Source: Roseinatronobacter alkalisoli
GTDB taxonomy: Bacteria > Pseudomonadota > Alphaproteobacteria > Rhodobacterales > Rhodobacteraceae
DNA: 64,000 nucleotides
NCBI RefSeq assembly: GCF_028745735.1
Contig: NZ_JAQZSM010000005.1
Coordinates: 124,001 to 188,000 of the forward strand
Direction of reading: 5' to 3'
Position numbers and translations under genes: made by a program. Below are positions 36,094-45,184 of the stretch, one piece after another. Position 1 is the stretch's first letter. Every line of letters begins with the position of its first letter. The notes under the pieces are model-generated. The model was not told the DNA's origin. It searched no databases and saw only the letters and a list, made by a program, of their open reading frames with translations.

Positions 36094-37971
36094 ATGCGTG
36101 AAACCCTTTCCAGGGGACTTGCCCTGACGATCGGATTGTTCGTCTTCTACACGGCCGCCACCGGCCCGTTCGAAAGCCTGATCCAGCGCGCGCTCTTTCT
36201 TGCGCTGGTTGTAAGCCTCGGGTTGACAATTTACCCGTTGGGCGCCGGCACCCGCTGGCGCCCGGTCGGGCTTGCGGTCGATCTGGCGCTTGCGGCGGTG
36301 ACGCTTGCGGCCTGCGGCTACATCGTCATGAATTATGATGCGATCATGACGTCCCTGCCTTGGGCGACGATGACCGACAAGATGCTTACTGCCGGGCTGG
36401 TCGTGGCGCTGCTTGAAACCGGCAGGCGCGCGGTTGGTCTGATCTTTCCTGTACTGGTGATTGCCGGTCTGGCCTATGCCCTGCTTGGCCATCAACTGCC
36501 CGGCGCGCTGGGGCATCGCGGTTTTGACGCGGATTTCGTGACAGAGACGATTTTCCTGAGTGACCTTGGCGTCTGGGGCATGCTGGTCGGTATTGCATCC
36601 ACGGTCATTGCTGCTTTCGTTCTGTTCGGCGCGCTGTTGCTGCATACCGGGGGTGGTCAGGCATTCATGGACCTTGCCATGCGCCTTGGCGGCAGAAGTC
36701 CGGGCGGCGCGGCCAAGATTGCCACTATTTCCTCTGGCTTATTCGGCATGGTCAGCGGCAGCGCAGTCGCCAATGTCGCGACCACCGGAAATTTCACCAT
36801 CCCGATGATGAAGCGCCTTGGCTATCCACGCCCCTTCGCCGCCGCAGTGGAGGCCGTCGCATCAACCGGCGGTCAGATCGCACCGCCGATCATGGGTGCT
36901 GCCGCCTTCGTGATGGCTGAAATCCTTGGCGTCAGCTATCTGACCGTCATGGTTGCAGCTATCCTGCCAGCCATGCTTTTCTACGTTTCTGTTTTCGTCA
37001 CTGTCCACATTACGGCGGTCCGTCGCGGTCTGAAGATCGTGCCGGAGGATGAACTTCCGGCATGGCGCGATATCGTGGCACCCCGGCGTATGTTGCCGAT
37101 TGTCGCCGCACTCGGCCTTCTGTTCACGGGTATTTTCCTGGGGCGTTCCATCGCGACTGCAGCGTTCTGGGGCATCATGGGCTTGCTGGTGGCCTTTGCC
37201 ATTACCCGTGCCGGTCGCATGCCCCTGCGTGACATGGCCGGGCGCGTGCTGGATGGCTTCGGGGATGCGGGGCGCGGGCTTGTCATCATCGGCGTGTTGC
37301 TTGCCGGTGCGCAGATCCTTGTTTCCATGATCAACCTGACCGGCATCGGCGTCACGCTCAGTTCGATGATAGTCCAGCTGGCGGGTGACCGAACCTTCTT
37401 TGTGGCGCTGATCGTTGCGGGCGTCTGTCTGATCATGGGTATGGGTCTGCCGACGACGGCGGCCTATGTTCTGGTCGCTGCGGTACTGGCCCCCGCGATG
37501 ACGGCGGTTGGTGTCGAACCACTCGCGGCGCATATGTTCGTGTTCTATTTTGCGACGCTTTCGGTCATCACCCCGCCGGTCTGTGTGGCGGTGTTCGTGG
37601 GCGCAGGCATCGCCGGTACCAACTGGTTACCAGCGGCAGTGGAGGCCGTTCGCCTGGCTGCGGTGGTTTATATAGTCCCCTTCATGCTGCTGCTCTATCC
37701 CGGAATGGTCGGGCAGGGCGGGGGCCTTGCGATTGCGGAAGCCGCGATATCGGGGCTGGTTCTGGTGATTGCGGTTCCGGGCTTGCTAAGTGGCCAGCCC
37801 CTTTTGGGCCACAGGGCGTTTGATGCAGCGCTGTATCTTGCAGCGGTCGCCCTTGCAATCACGCCCCACTGGGGCGGCCCGCCCCTTGCGCTTGCGTTGC
37901 TTGCGTGTGGTTTCTGGCGGCGCCGCATGACCGTCAGACAACATCGTGCAACCGCACCGCAGGAAGGGTGA
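36094..37971 (+). CDS. TRAP transporter fused permease (4TM/12TM, TAXI type)
   Basis: A 625-residue fusion of DctQ-like and DctM-like parts with about 17 helices. The segments SSGLFGMVSGSAVANVATTGNFTIPMMKR and EAVASTGGQIAPPIMGAAAFVMAEILG, and later MGMGLPTTAAYVLVAAVLAPA, are the family markers. The 3' end overlaps the longest reading of the next gene, whose better start at 37976 lies four bases after the stop. It forms the Na+-dependent transporter with the binding protein upstream. Confidence 0.93.
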   Translation: MRETLSRGLALTIGLFVFYTAATGPFESLIQRALFLALVVSLGLTIYPLGAGTRWRPVGLAVDLALAAVTLAACGYIVMNYDAIMTSLPWATMTDKMLTAGLVVALLETGRRAVGLIFPVLVIAGLAYALLGHQLPGALGHRGFDADFVTETIFLSDLGVWGMLVGIASTVIAAFVLFGALLLHTGGGQAFMDLAMRLGGRSPGGAAKIATISSGLFGMVSGSAVANVATTGNFTIPMMKRLGYPRPFAAAVEAVASTGGQIAPPIMGAAAFVMAEILGVSYLTVMVAAILPAMLFYVSVFVTVHITAVRRGLKIVPEDELPAWRDIVAPRRMLPIVAALGLLFTGIFLGRSIATAAFWGIMGLLVAFAITRAGRMPLRDMAGRVLDGFGDAGRGLVIIGVLLAGAQILVSMINLTGIGVTLSSMIVQLAGDRTFFVALIVAGVCLIMGMGLPTTAAYVLVAAVLAPAMTAVGVEPLAAHMFVFYFATLSVITPPVCVAVFVGAGIAGTNWLPAAVEAVRLAAVVYIVPFMLLLYPGMVGQGGGLAIAEAAISGLVLVIAVPGLLSGQPLLGHRAFDAALYLAAVALAITPHWGGPPLALALLACGFWRRRMTVRQHRATAPQEG

Positions 37972-37975
37972 CCCC

Positions 37976-39316
37976 ATGAGGACTGTCCGCATTGGCGCTG
38001 GTGCCGGTTTTTCCGGGGATCGTATTGAGCCTGCCATTGAACTGGCAGAAAAGGGCGATCTCGATTTTCTCGTTTTTGAATGCCTTGCAGAACGCACGAT
38101 TGCTCTTGCGCAGCAGGCCCGGTTGCGCGATCCCGCTGCCGGTTTCGACCCCCTGCTTGTTGCGCGGATGCGTGCGGTTCTGCCAGCATGTCGTGCGCGC
38201 GGGGTACGTATCGTCACCAATATGGGCGCGGCCAATCCCATTGCTGCGGCTGACGCGGTGCGTTCGGTGGCCCGCGAACTTGGCCTTCAGGGTTTGCGCG
38301 TCGCGGCCATAAGCGGCGATGATATCCTGCGTGAAGTGCAGGCAGGTGATTACCGGCTTGATGAGACGGACCAGCCGGTTTCCGGGCTTGGCAGCAGGCT
38401 GATTTCAGCAAATGCCTATCTGGGCGCTGCTCCGATTGCCGAGGCCCTGTCCCATGGGGCAGAAATTGTTATTACCGGCCGCGCCGCCGATCCCGCGCTT
38501 TTTCTTGGGCCGCTTGTTCATGCGTTTGGCTGGTCGATGACGGACTGGACCCGCCTTGGTCGCGGCACGATTGTCGGCCACCTGCTGGAATGCGCTGGCC
38601 AGATCACCGGCGGCTACTTCGCCGACCCCGGATACAAGGATGTGCCGGATCTGGCGCGTCTTGGATTTCCCATCGGGGAAGTTGACGAAGATGGCAATGT
38701 CACTGTGACCAAGGTCAGCGACACGGGCGGGGCCGTAACCCCGGCAACGGTCAAGGAACAGCTTCTCTATGAAATCCACGACCCGGCCCGCTACCTTCAG
38801 CCTGATGTCATTGCTGATTTTTCCGGCGTGCAGATCGCGGAAACCGGCCCGGATTCGGTCCGTGTTACCGGTGGCGGCGGGGCCGCGCGCACAGGGTTTC
38901 TGAAGGTGTCGGTCGGCTATATCGACTCCTATGTGGGCGAGGGTCAGATATCCTATGCTGGTCCCGGCGCAATGGAACGGGGTCGGCTGGCTGTCGAAAT
39001 CGTGGCGGAGCGTCTGAAGATCATGGGCGTTGCCTGTCATGAGACGCGCGGCGAGCTTATCGGCGTCGATTCCATTCTGGGCGCACGTCTGTCTGCAAGC
39101 AGTTCCACCCCACGAGAGGTTCGCGTGCGCTTCGTCGGTCGCACCGATAGTCTTGCAGAAGCGGAGCGGATCGGAAACGAAGTTGAATCGCTGTATCTGA
39201 ATGGTCCTGCCGGTGGTGGCGGGGCGGCGAAATCGACACGGGAAATCGTTGGCATCGTTTCGACACTGGTACCCGAAACGCAGGTCAGACCGTCAATCCA
39301 CATCAAGGAGGCCTGA
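37976..39316 (+). CDS. AtuA-like protein (DUF1446, acyclic terpene utilisation family)
   Basis: A 446-residue protein of the DUF1446/AtuA family. Visible features: RIGAGAGFSGDRIEPAIELAEKGDLDFLVFECLAERT at the N-terminus, RIVTNMGAANPIAAA, VITGRAADPALFLGPL and LSASSSTPREVRVRFVGRT near the C-terminus. In Pseudomonas, AtuA belongs to citronellol/geraniol utilisation, but its reaction is unsettled. Family members of full length carry a C-terminal domain of about 110 residues; here that domain is a separate gene right after this one. AGGAAGGG precedes the ATG. Context with a TAXI-TRAP importer suggests an acid substrate. Confidence 0.87.
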   Translation: MRTVRIGAGAGFSGDRIEPAIELAEKGDLDFLVFECLAERTIALAQQARLRDPAAGFDPLLVARMRAVLPACRARGVRIVTNMGAANPIAAADAVRSVARELGLQGLRVAAISGDDILREVQAGDYRLDETDQPVSGLGSRLISANAYLGAAPIAEALSHGAEIVITGRAADPALFLGPLVHAFGWSMTDWTRLGRGTIVGHLLECAGQITGGYFADPGYKDVPDLARLGFPIGEVDEDGNVTVTKVSDTGGAVTPATVKEQLLYEIHDPARYLQPDVIADFSGVQIAETGPDSVRVTGGGGAARTGFLKVSVGYIDSYVGEGQISYAGPGAMERGRLAVEIVAERLKIMGVACHETRGELIGVDSILGARLSASSSTPREVRVRFVGRTDSLAEAERIGNEVESLYLNGPAGGGGAAKSTREIVGIVSTLVPETQVRPSIHIKEA

Positions 39317-39317
39317 A

Positions 39318-39650
39318 ATGCGCTTGCGCGAACTTGCCCATTCCCGCACCGGGGACAAGGGCGATACATCGAATATCTCGGTCATCGCGTTCGACCTGGC
39401 GGATTTTGCTCTTATCGCCCGAGAGGTTACCGCCGCGCGCGTAAGCGAGCATTTCCGGGGCTTCGTGACCGGCGATGTGTTACGTTATGAATTGCCGCAA
39501 CTGGGTGCCCTGAATTTCGTGATGCGCGGCGCCCTGCGCGGTGGCGTCACCCGGTCGCTTGCCCTCGATGCGCATGGCAAGTGCCTTGGCTCGGCCATTC
39601 TTGACCTTGAGATTGAGGATGCAGCGGCTGGATATGAGTGCATGAAATGA
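39318..39650 (+). CDS. AtuA C-terminal domain protein (stand-alone)
   Basis: A 110-residue protein beginning RLRELAHSRTGDKGDTSNISVIAFD, the conserved start of the small C-terminal domain of AtuA proteins. It starts a single base after the previous stop, behind AAGGAGGCC. The close coupling of the two pieces suggests they form one complex, equivalent to the fused protein elsewhere. The function is not established. Confidence 0.85.
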   Translation: MRLRELAHSRTGDKGDTSNISVIAFDLADFALIAREVTAARVSEHFRGFVTGDVLRYELPQLGALNFVMRGALRGGVTRSLALDAHGKCLGSAILDLEIEDAAAGYECMK

Positions 39651-39748
39651 ATCCATAGGGTAGTTTCACATACGCCAGACCCGAAAGGGTTGCTCAAATC
39701 CGGCGTGAACCAGTCACAGAGCAGCGCAGGCGCGTATATGAAAACCAC

Positions 39749-41374
39749 CTATCCATCAACCATGCCAAGCCTTTCGCAAATCGCGTCGATGTCTATTCCT
39801 GAAACCGAACCCAACACATGGCCGCGATTGCCGTGAAGCCGTGTGGCGATGAATCCTTCCGCCACTGCGCCGTTGCCAAGTTCGAGCAGGTAGGCGGCGG
39901 CCAGCAGGTTTGCCGCACTTTCCGCAAACCAACGCGCTTCCGCTTCGGCGGGCAGGGCGGGCCAGCGATCCTGATGTGCCCTGAGCGTCGCATCGAAACG
40001 CCGGTCAAGCCCTGTGCTGGCGTTCAACCGCGCGGACAAGGTTTCGGCGGCCAGCGGGTCACGCGCAAGGGTGCGCAATATATCCAGACAGATGATATTT
40101 CCCGACCCTTCCCAAATTCCGTTGAGCGGGGCTTCGCGGTACAGCATGGGCATCGGTGTTTCCTCGACATATCCCATTCCGCCAAGGCATTCCATTGCCT
40201 CCACTATCATGACTGGAGCGCGCTTGTTTGAAATGAATTTCGCCAGTGCCACGCTGATCCGCGCAAAGGCGCGATCAGCCTGTGATGTCCCGTCAAAGGC
40301 GCGGGCCGCACCCATGCCAAGCGCCAGCGCGGCATCGGTTTCAAGCGTCAGGTCTGCCATAACGGCGCGCATCAGCGGTTGGTCAATCAGGCGATGCTGA
40401 AAAGCTGCACGGTGCGCGACCCACCAATACGCTTCTGCGAGGGCGGCGCGCATCAACCCTGCGGGCGCCATGGCCGTATCCAGCCGTGTGTGATGAACCA
40501 TTTCAATAATTGTCTTGATACCTTGCCCTTCCTCTCCCAGCCGGAAGGCTGTCGCATCGTGATATTCGATCTCGGCAGAGGCATTCGCCCTGTTCCCCAG
40601 TTTATCCTTGAGTCGCATCAGGTGAATTGTGTTGCGGCCATCGTCCAGCCATCGTGGCACAAGGAAACATGTCAGCCCACCGGGTGCCTGCGCGAGCGTC
40701 AGAAACCCGTCTGACATGGGGGCGGAACAGAACCATTTATGCCCACGCAGAATATAGTGGTCGCCCTGCGGCGTGGCGGTGGTCGTATTGGTGCGGACAT
40801 CAGACCCGCCCTGTTTCTCGGTCATCGCCATTCCCATCGTCGCTGCGTGTTTTCGCCCGATGGGTTCGATAGCGGGGTCATAGGCAAGGGCGGTCAGCCG
40901 TGGAACCCATGATTCAGCCAATTTGCTGCCCCGCAACGCTGCCACTGCGGCATAGGTCATGGTCAGCGGACAGCACACGCCCGGCTCAACCTGCGCCATG
41001 AAATAGACCATTGCGGCATGGGTGGCATGCCCGCCCGGTTGCCCTTTCCAGGCATGAGCGACATATCCCAGTTCCATGCCCGCGCGCAGCAGCGCATGAT
41101 AACCGGGGTGAAACGCGACTTCGTCACAGCGGCGGCCCGCGCGGTCAAATACCCGGAGTCGCGGGGCATCGCGCCGCGCGTCTTCCGCATGTTCCCACAT
41201 TTCGGCGCTGCCAAGGCAGGCGCCTGCCTTGGCCAATGCCTGCTTGTCGGCGTCGGCCAACCGGGCGGCCTGCCGGAGGGCAGGATCATCAGCCCAGAGA
41301 TCGCGATCTGTGCGCAAGCCGGGCTGATTTGTAACATCATGGGTGGCAAAGCTGGTATGCGGCTTGGCAGGCAT
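39749..41374 (-). CDS. aidB: Acyl-CoA dehydrogenase-like protein AidB
   Basis: A 541-residue flavoprotein, the same length as E. coli AidB. The N-terminus carries THDVTNQP (AidB family opening), then FHPGYHALLRAGMELGYV. The FAD site reads MAMTEKQGGSDVRTNTTTA, typical of AidB, and GHKWFCSAPMSDGFL follows. The C-terminal region contains the extra domain (about residues 440-541) that AidB uses for DNA contact. AidB is induced in adaptive response to alkylation; some relatives are isovaleryl-CoA dehydrogenases, which may suit the AtuA neighbours. The 98-base gap and opposite strand make it independent of atuA. The insertion element lies about 135 bases upstream of its start. Confidence 0.87.
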   Translation of the reverse strand: MPAKPHTSFATHDVTNQPGLRTDRDLWADDPALRQAARLADADKQALAKAGACLGSAEMWEHAEDARRDAPRLRVFDRAGRRCDEVAFHPGYHALLRAGMELGYVAHAWKGQPGGHATHAAMVYFMAQVEPGVCCPLTMTYAAVAALRGSKLAESWVPRLTALAYDPAIEPIGRKHAATMGMAMTEKQGGSDVRTNTTTATPQGDHYILRGHKWFCSAPMSDGFLTLAQAPGGLTCFLVPRWLDDGRNTIHLMRLKDKLGNRANASAEIEYHDATAFRLGEEGQGIKTIIEMVHHTRLDTAMAPAGLMRAALAEAYWWVAHRAAFQHRLIDQPLMRAVMADLTLETDAALALGMGAARAFDGTSQADRAFARISVALAKFISNKRAPVMIVEAMECLGGMGYVEETPMPMLYREAPLNGIWEGSGNIICLDILRTLARDPLAAETLSARLNASTGLDRRFDATLRAHQDRWPALPAEAEARWFAESAANLLAAAYLLELGNGAVAEGFIATRLHGNRGHVLGSVSGIDIDAICERLGMVDG

Positions 41375-41513
41375 GGCAATATCCCCTCTGACAGAATCTA
41401 TGCCACCAGTGCATCATGCATCAAGGCTGGAATATGATCATCCATTTTGATAAAGAATTCGCACTTCGTCTGTGAACCCATCCCGGCACACGGAATGTTG
41501 CAACCAAGTAGAA

Positions 41514-41545
41514 ATGTCACTCGATCTGCAAAGCAGAAGTGTCAC
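41514..41545. repeat. Left end of insertion sequence with two transposase-site repeats
   Basis: ATGTCAC and GTGTCAC, 25 bases apart, mirrored at 42979-43009 on the opposite strand. Confidence 0.7.
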
Positions 41546-41586
41546 CAAAAGCGCTGAGGGGAGCAAAGCCTGACAGGGCGGCGACC

Positions 41587-42933
41587 TCAGTTATCGCAGC
41601 CCTGGCTGGCTTTGCGGTCGGCGATGCGTTTGCGGTCGGCTAGTGTGTTCCAACCATCATTTCGGCGACCAGTTGGCTCATAGCGAGAACGCTGCTTTCC
41701 CGCCCGGCGTTTCTTTGGCGGTGTCTTGTCCTGTTCCGCTTTGATGTGCTCCAACACTGCGCTCAAGTGCTTGTTCTCAGTGATTGCCGCATGGGTAACG
41801 CGCTGATCCTTGTCGAAGACGGAGTAGGGGAGCGAGACACCCTTCCAGCGGAATTCCAGACGGCCGTCCGGAAACTCGTAGCTGTCGACATATTTACCGG
41901 GCAGGCCGCGCGTGATTTCATTCTCTTGCAAGATGATCCGCAGCCGCTGGTAGGAAAAGGCCAGTTGCTGGCCGACATAGCGTTCATCGCGCAAGCACAG
42001 AATATCCGCCAGCCGATCCGGCGCCACATTCAGCGCGCGATGCAGATCGTTCGGGCGGCGCGGGGCCTTGGCGAACTTGGCGTTGTAGCGGTCAATAAAA
42101 TCCGGAAGGAAAGCATTTGCGGCTTCCATGTCCGAGATGCCCGCCAGGCGTAACTCTTTCACCAGCCGATCCTGAAGCGTCCGGTTCGCGCGTTCAACAC
42201 GACCCTTGGCCTGCGAGCTGTTCGCGCACAAGATCTCGATGTTGAACTCGTTCAAAACCCGGCCGAACTGGGTCATGCCATGGCCTGACTTCGCGCCTTG
42301 GTTTGCTACGCGGAACACTGTGTGCTTGTCGCTGTAGAACGCCACCGGGCGTCCATGCGCATGCAGATAAGCTTCCAGCGCGCCGAAGTAGCTGAATGTG
42401 CTCTCAGACGGCACGAACTCCAGATGCATCAACGTGCTGGTCGCATCGTCGATGAAGACAAGCAACGTGCAGGGAGGGCCGCGATCTTCAAACCAGTGAT
42501 GATCCGATCCGTCGATCTGGATCAATTCGCCATAGCATTCCCGGCGTAATCGTGGCTGATGGAATGTCCTGCGTTGTCTGCGCGACAACCAGATCCCGGC
42601 ATCCTGCATCCACTTGCGCAGCGTCTCGCGCGAGACTTTAAACCCATGATGCTCGGCCAGCATCTCCGCCGCCAGGGTCGGCCCAAAGTCGGGATAGTTG
42701 TCTTTGATCAGCGACAGCGCGTAATCCTGTTTGGCTTTGTGGATGCGATTGTTCGGGGGCTTGCCGCGCGCCTTGTGCCGAATCGCCGACGCGCCATCCT
42801 GACGATAAAGCTTCAACAGCCGGAAAATCTGCCGACGCGTCAGTGCCAGCATGTTCGCAGCATTGTCGACGCTCAGCCGTCCATCATCGACCTGCGCCAA
42901 AACCTCCACGCGGTTCAACTCGCGCTCGCTCAT
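41587..42933 (-). CDS. ISNCY-family DDE transposase
   Basis: A 448-residue transposase counted from ATG 42933; the frame is open to 42954. An N-terminal helix-turn-helix (LSVDNAANMLALTRRQIFRLLKLYRQDG) is followed by a second DNA-binding domain (ETLRKWMQDAGIWLSRRQRR), then the integrase core with Asp in LIQIDGSDHHWF, Asp in VAFYSDKHTVFR, and Glu in SSQAKGRVERANRTLQDRL. A basic C-terminal tail (KKRRAGKQRSRYE) ends it. All core acidic residues are intact, and no stop or frameshift is seen, so the element may still be active. Confidence 0.92.
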   Translation of the reverse strand: MSERELNRVEVLAQVDDGRLSVDNAANMLALTRRQIFRLLKLYRQDGASAIRHKARGKPPNNRIHKAKQDYALSLIKDNYPDFGPTLAAEMLAEHHGFKVSRETLRKWMQDAGIWLSRRQRRTFHQPRLRRECYGELIQIDGSDHHWFEDRGPPCTLLVFIDDATSTLMHLEFVPSESTFSYFGALEAYLHAHGRPVAFYSDKHTVFRVANQGAKSGHGMTQFGRVLNEFNIEILCANSSQAKGRVERANRTLQDRLVKELRLAGISDMEAANAFLPDFIDRYNAKFAKAPRRPNDLHRALNVAPDRLADILCLRDERYVGQQLAFSYQRLRIILQENEITRGLPGKYVDSYEFPDGRLEFRWKGVSLPYSVFDKDQRVTHAAITENKHLSAVLEHIKAEQDKTPPKKRRAGKQRSRYEPTGRRNDGWNTLADRKRIADRKASQGCDN

Positions 42934-42978
42934 AACCACCCATCCCATGCCCAATCTCCCTCAGTCTCGGAAGGGAGA

Positions 42979-43009
42979 GTGACATTCCTGAATTGCTCAT
43001 GGGTGACAT
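42979..43009. repeat. Right end of insertion sequence with two transposase-site repeats
   Basis: GTGACAT at 42979-42985 and 43003-43009 are the inverse of the left-end heptamers. Confidence 0.7.
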
Positions 43010-43017
43010 TTTAGCTT

Positions 43018-43433
43018 TGCGGCTACATGCAATTACCCCATAATCAGTATTATGTTAACAAATATCACGACAAATCGTTACAAGCAAACCATCCGAAAAC
43101 CTGAAATGAATAAATTTGTAATCCGCTATGGCGTGATCTCTTGCCGCGCATAGCATGATTTGCTTTGCCCGTTAGGTATTAATTCTATAAGATAATTCCA
43201 ATATTCATGCAAAATATCATATGAAAATACAGGAATAATCCGGCCTCACACACATTGTTGCATTTTCAAGTTTACAAATGTGTTCATGCGCGCGATGAAT
43301 GGATATCATTCATGGGGTCGTCCCCTGCCAAAAGGCACTGCGCCATCTGCTTGCCGGTTCTGCCTGCTGCATCGCGCAATCCACGCCTGACATGAGAGGT
43401 GTTCAGTCTGCCTTTCCACCAACGGATGCTGAC
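43018..43433. other. About 415 bases of AT-rich sequence
   Basis: From 43018 to about 43290 the sequence is far richer in A+T than any gene in the window, with runs such as AATATCATATGAAAATAC. No open frame of note, no RNA gene recognised. It probably carries the promoter of the DMT exporter gene and may be foreign DNA beside the insertion sequence. Confidence 0.5.
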
Positions 43434-44327
43434 ATGCGCGCAATCTGGAACCGCACAGGGCCGACAGGACAGGGAATTGCCTTGCGTATTCTGGCAGGGG
43501 TGCTGCTTGCGGCCATGATGGCCTGTGTCAAGGTGCTGTCCGACAGCATTCCGCTGGGGCAGATCGTGTTTTTCCGGTCCTTCTTTGGTATGGTGCCGTT
43601 GGTTATATATCTGGCATTGTTGCGGGATTTTCCGTCGGGATTGCGCACCCGCAAGCCAGCGGGTCATATTCTGCGGTCAGTGCTGGGGGGCATATCCATG
43701 TTTGCGTCATTTGCTGCCGTGGCCCGCCTGACCGTGGCAGAGGCCACGTTGCTAAGTTACATGTCACCCCTGTTCATGGCGTTGCTGGCGGTTCTGCTGA
43801 TGGGCGAACGGCTGACGCCCGCGCGCCTGGCGGGGCTGGTTCTGGGGCTATCTGCGGTGCTGGTGCTGACCTTGCCGGAAATTGTGGGAGACTGGAATGC
43901 AGAACGCTTGACAGGCATTGCGCTGGGGCTTTCGGCGGGCATTCTGACGGCGCTGGCCATGTTGCAGGTGCGTCACCTGACGCGGACAGAACATCCCGGT
44001 GCGATTGCGTTTTACTTTGCGCTGATCGCGGCCATTGGCGGTCTGGCGACCCTGCCGCTGGGATGGGTCATGCCGCAGGGGCTGGCGTTGGTTCTGTTGA
44101 TTGCGGCGGGGCTGTTTGGCGGGCTTGCGCATATCGCAACAACCCTGTCGCTGAAACTGGCAGAAGCTTCCGCCATCGCGCCGTTTGAATACCTGACGCT
44201 GATCTGGGCTGTGATGACGGATCTGCTGTTATTCGGCACCCCCATAGGGCCTGCATTTTTTCTGTCGGTACCCTTGCTGATGACAGGTGCTGCGGTCGCG
44301 GCAAGCGGCAACAGGCGCAGGAAATAG
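43434..44327 (+). CDS. DMT-family transporter (EamA)
   Basis: A 297-residue membrane protein with ten helices in two EamA repeats. The first is GIALRILAGVLLAAMMACVKVLSDSIPLGQIVFFRSFFGMVPL (start of repeat 1, about residues 12-54), and the second starts near ERLTGIALGLSAGILTALAMLQVRHL. ATG 43434 is chosen because the hydrophobic region begins soon after; ATG 43392 is possible. DMT proteins export amino acids, nucleosides or drugs; the substrate is undetermined. It converges on a GntR gene, with only nine bases between stops. Confidence 0.9.
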   Translation: MRAIWNRTGPTGQGIALRILAGVLLAAMMACVKVLSDSIPLGQIVFFRSFFGMVPLVIYLALLRDFPSGLRTRKPAGHILRSVLGGISMFASFAAVARLTVAEATLLSYMSPLFMALLAVLLMGERLTPARLAGLVLGLSAVLVLTLPEIVGDWNAERLTGIALGLSAGILTALAMLQVRHLTRTEHPGAIAFYFALIAAIGGLATLPLGWVMPQGLALVLLIAAGLFGGLAHIATTLSLKLAEASAIAPFEYLTLIWAVMTDLLLFGTPIGPAFFLSVPLLMTGAAVAASGNRRRK

Positions 44328-44336
44328 CGTGTCCGC

Positions 44337-45056
44337 TCAGGTCGGGCTTTTACGCAGGTCAACCAGAACACCGCCGAACAACCTGCTGCGGGAATGTTCG
44401 ATATGGCTGAACATTTCCTGCTGTGCCACGCGCGCATTTCCGGCTTCTATCGCATCATGAATGCGGCCATGTTCGTCCAGCACCTGTTGCAGGCTTTGCT
44501 GCCCGTCACGCAGCAATGACTGGCCATGCATTTTCATTCCGACCGCGATGTTTTCGTGCAAGGCGCGCAACGTCGCTTCAAAGAAAAAGTTGTTCGCCGC
44601 CCGGGCAACGGCAAGATGAAAGGCGAAATCCGCATCTTCGCGGTGGGTCATTGACCCTGTCGCCGCGCGCATCAGGTCCAGCGCGCGCGACAATTCCGCC
44701 AGTGCGACCGGGTCGCGCCGTTCTGCGGCCAATGCGGCCGCCTGCGGTTCAATTGTCAGGCGGAATTCATAGCAGCGCTGGATATCGGAAATGGTTTCAA
44801 CCTTGCCATATCCCAAAGGCCTTTGCATTCGCGTGGTCACAAAGCTGCCTGCGCCCTGACGGGAACTGACAAGCCCTTCTTCGCGCAGTCGTTCCAGCGC
44901 ATCACGCAGCACAGGGCGGGAAATGCCCAGTTCTTCGGACAGCGCAGTTTCCGGCGGTAGTTTCTGGTCCGGCAGGTAATCCCCGTTCGCAATCCGGCTG
45001 TAAATCGTATGATAAACGCGTTCAGCCAGATTTGTGCGTGGCTTTTGTTGGGACAT
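44337..45056 (-). CDS. GntR-family regulator, FadR/FCD subgroup (TAXI-TRAP/BNR cluster)
   Basis: A 239-residue regulator with the winged helix at about residues 8-78 (LAERVYHTIYSRIANGDYLPDQKLPPETALSEELGISRPVLRDALERLREEGLVSSRQGAGSFV) and an FCD domain (ADFAFHLAVARAANNFFFE, EHGRIHDAIEAGN). It is the last gene on the strand after SBP-permease-BNR, 128 bases downstream of the BNR gene, so it likely controls that set. The ligand would be the imported acid or a catabolite. Confidence 0.9.
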   Translation of the reverse strand: MSQQKPRTNLAERVYHTIYSRIANGDYLPDQKLPPETALSEELGISRPVLRDALERLREEGLVSSRQGAGSFVTTRMQRPLGYGKVETISDIQRCYEFRLTIEPQAAALAAERRDPVALAELSRALDLMRAATGSMTHREDADFAFHLAVARAANNFFFEATLRALHENIAVGMKMHGQSLLRDGQQSLQQVLDEHGRIHDAIEAGNARVAQQEMFSHIEHSRSRLFGGVLVDLRKSPT

Positions 45057-45184
45057 TTCCGGACCTTGGGTTATATGCAGGCGTGCTATATTACGCTTTA
45101 CTCCATAGCCTTATCAAGCATTCCGGCAGGCGGCACCAGCATGATATGCTTGTGAAATTTTCACTCGCTCCCTTCATAAGCCCC

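Larger units (their letters stand above)
41505..43017. mobile_element. Insertion sequence, ISNCY/IS1202-like, about 1.5 kb
   Basis: The transposase gene is flanked by inverted repeats of the heptamer ATGTCAC: 41514-41520 and GTGTCAC at 41539-41545 on the left, and the complement GTGACAT at 42979-42985 and 43003-43009 on the right. Two copies per end with nearly equal spacing (25 and 24 bases) is the arrangement seen in IS elements with tandem transposase sites. Outer boundaries and any target duplication cannot be fixed by eye, so the limits are approximate. Confidence 0.75.

Noticed and set aside
41490-43025. TTGC at both flanks of the insertion sequence as a target duplication
   Set aside because: The distances from the ATGTCAC sites differ on the two sides, so the match is probably chance.
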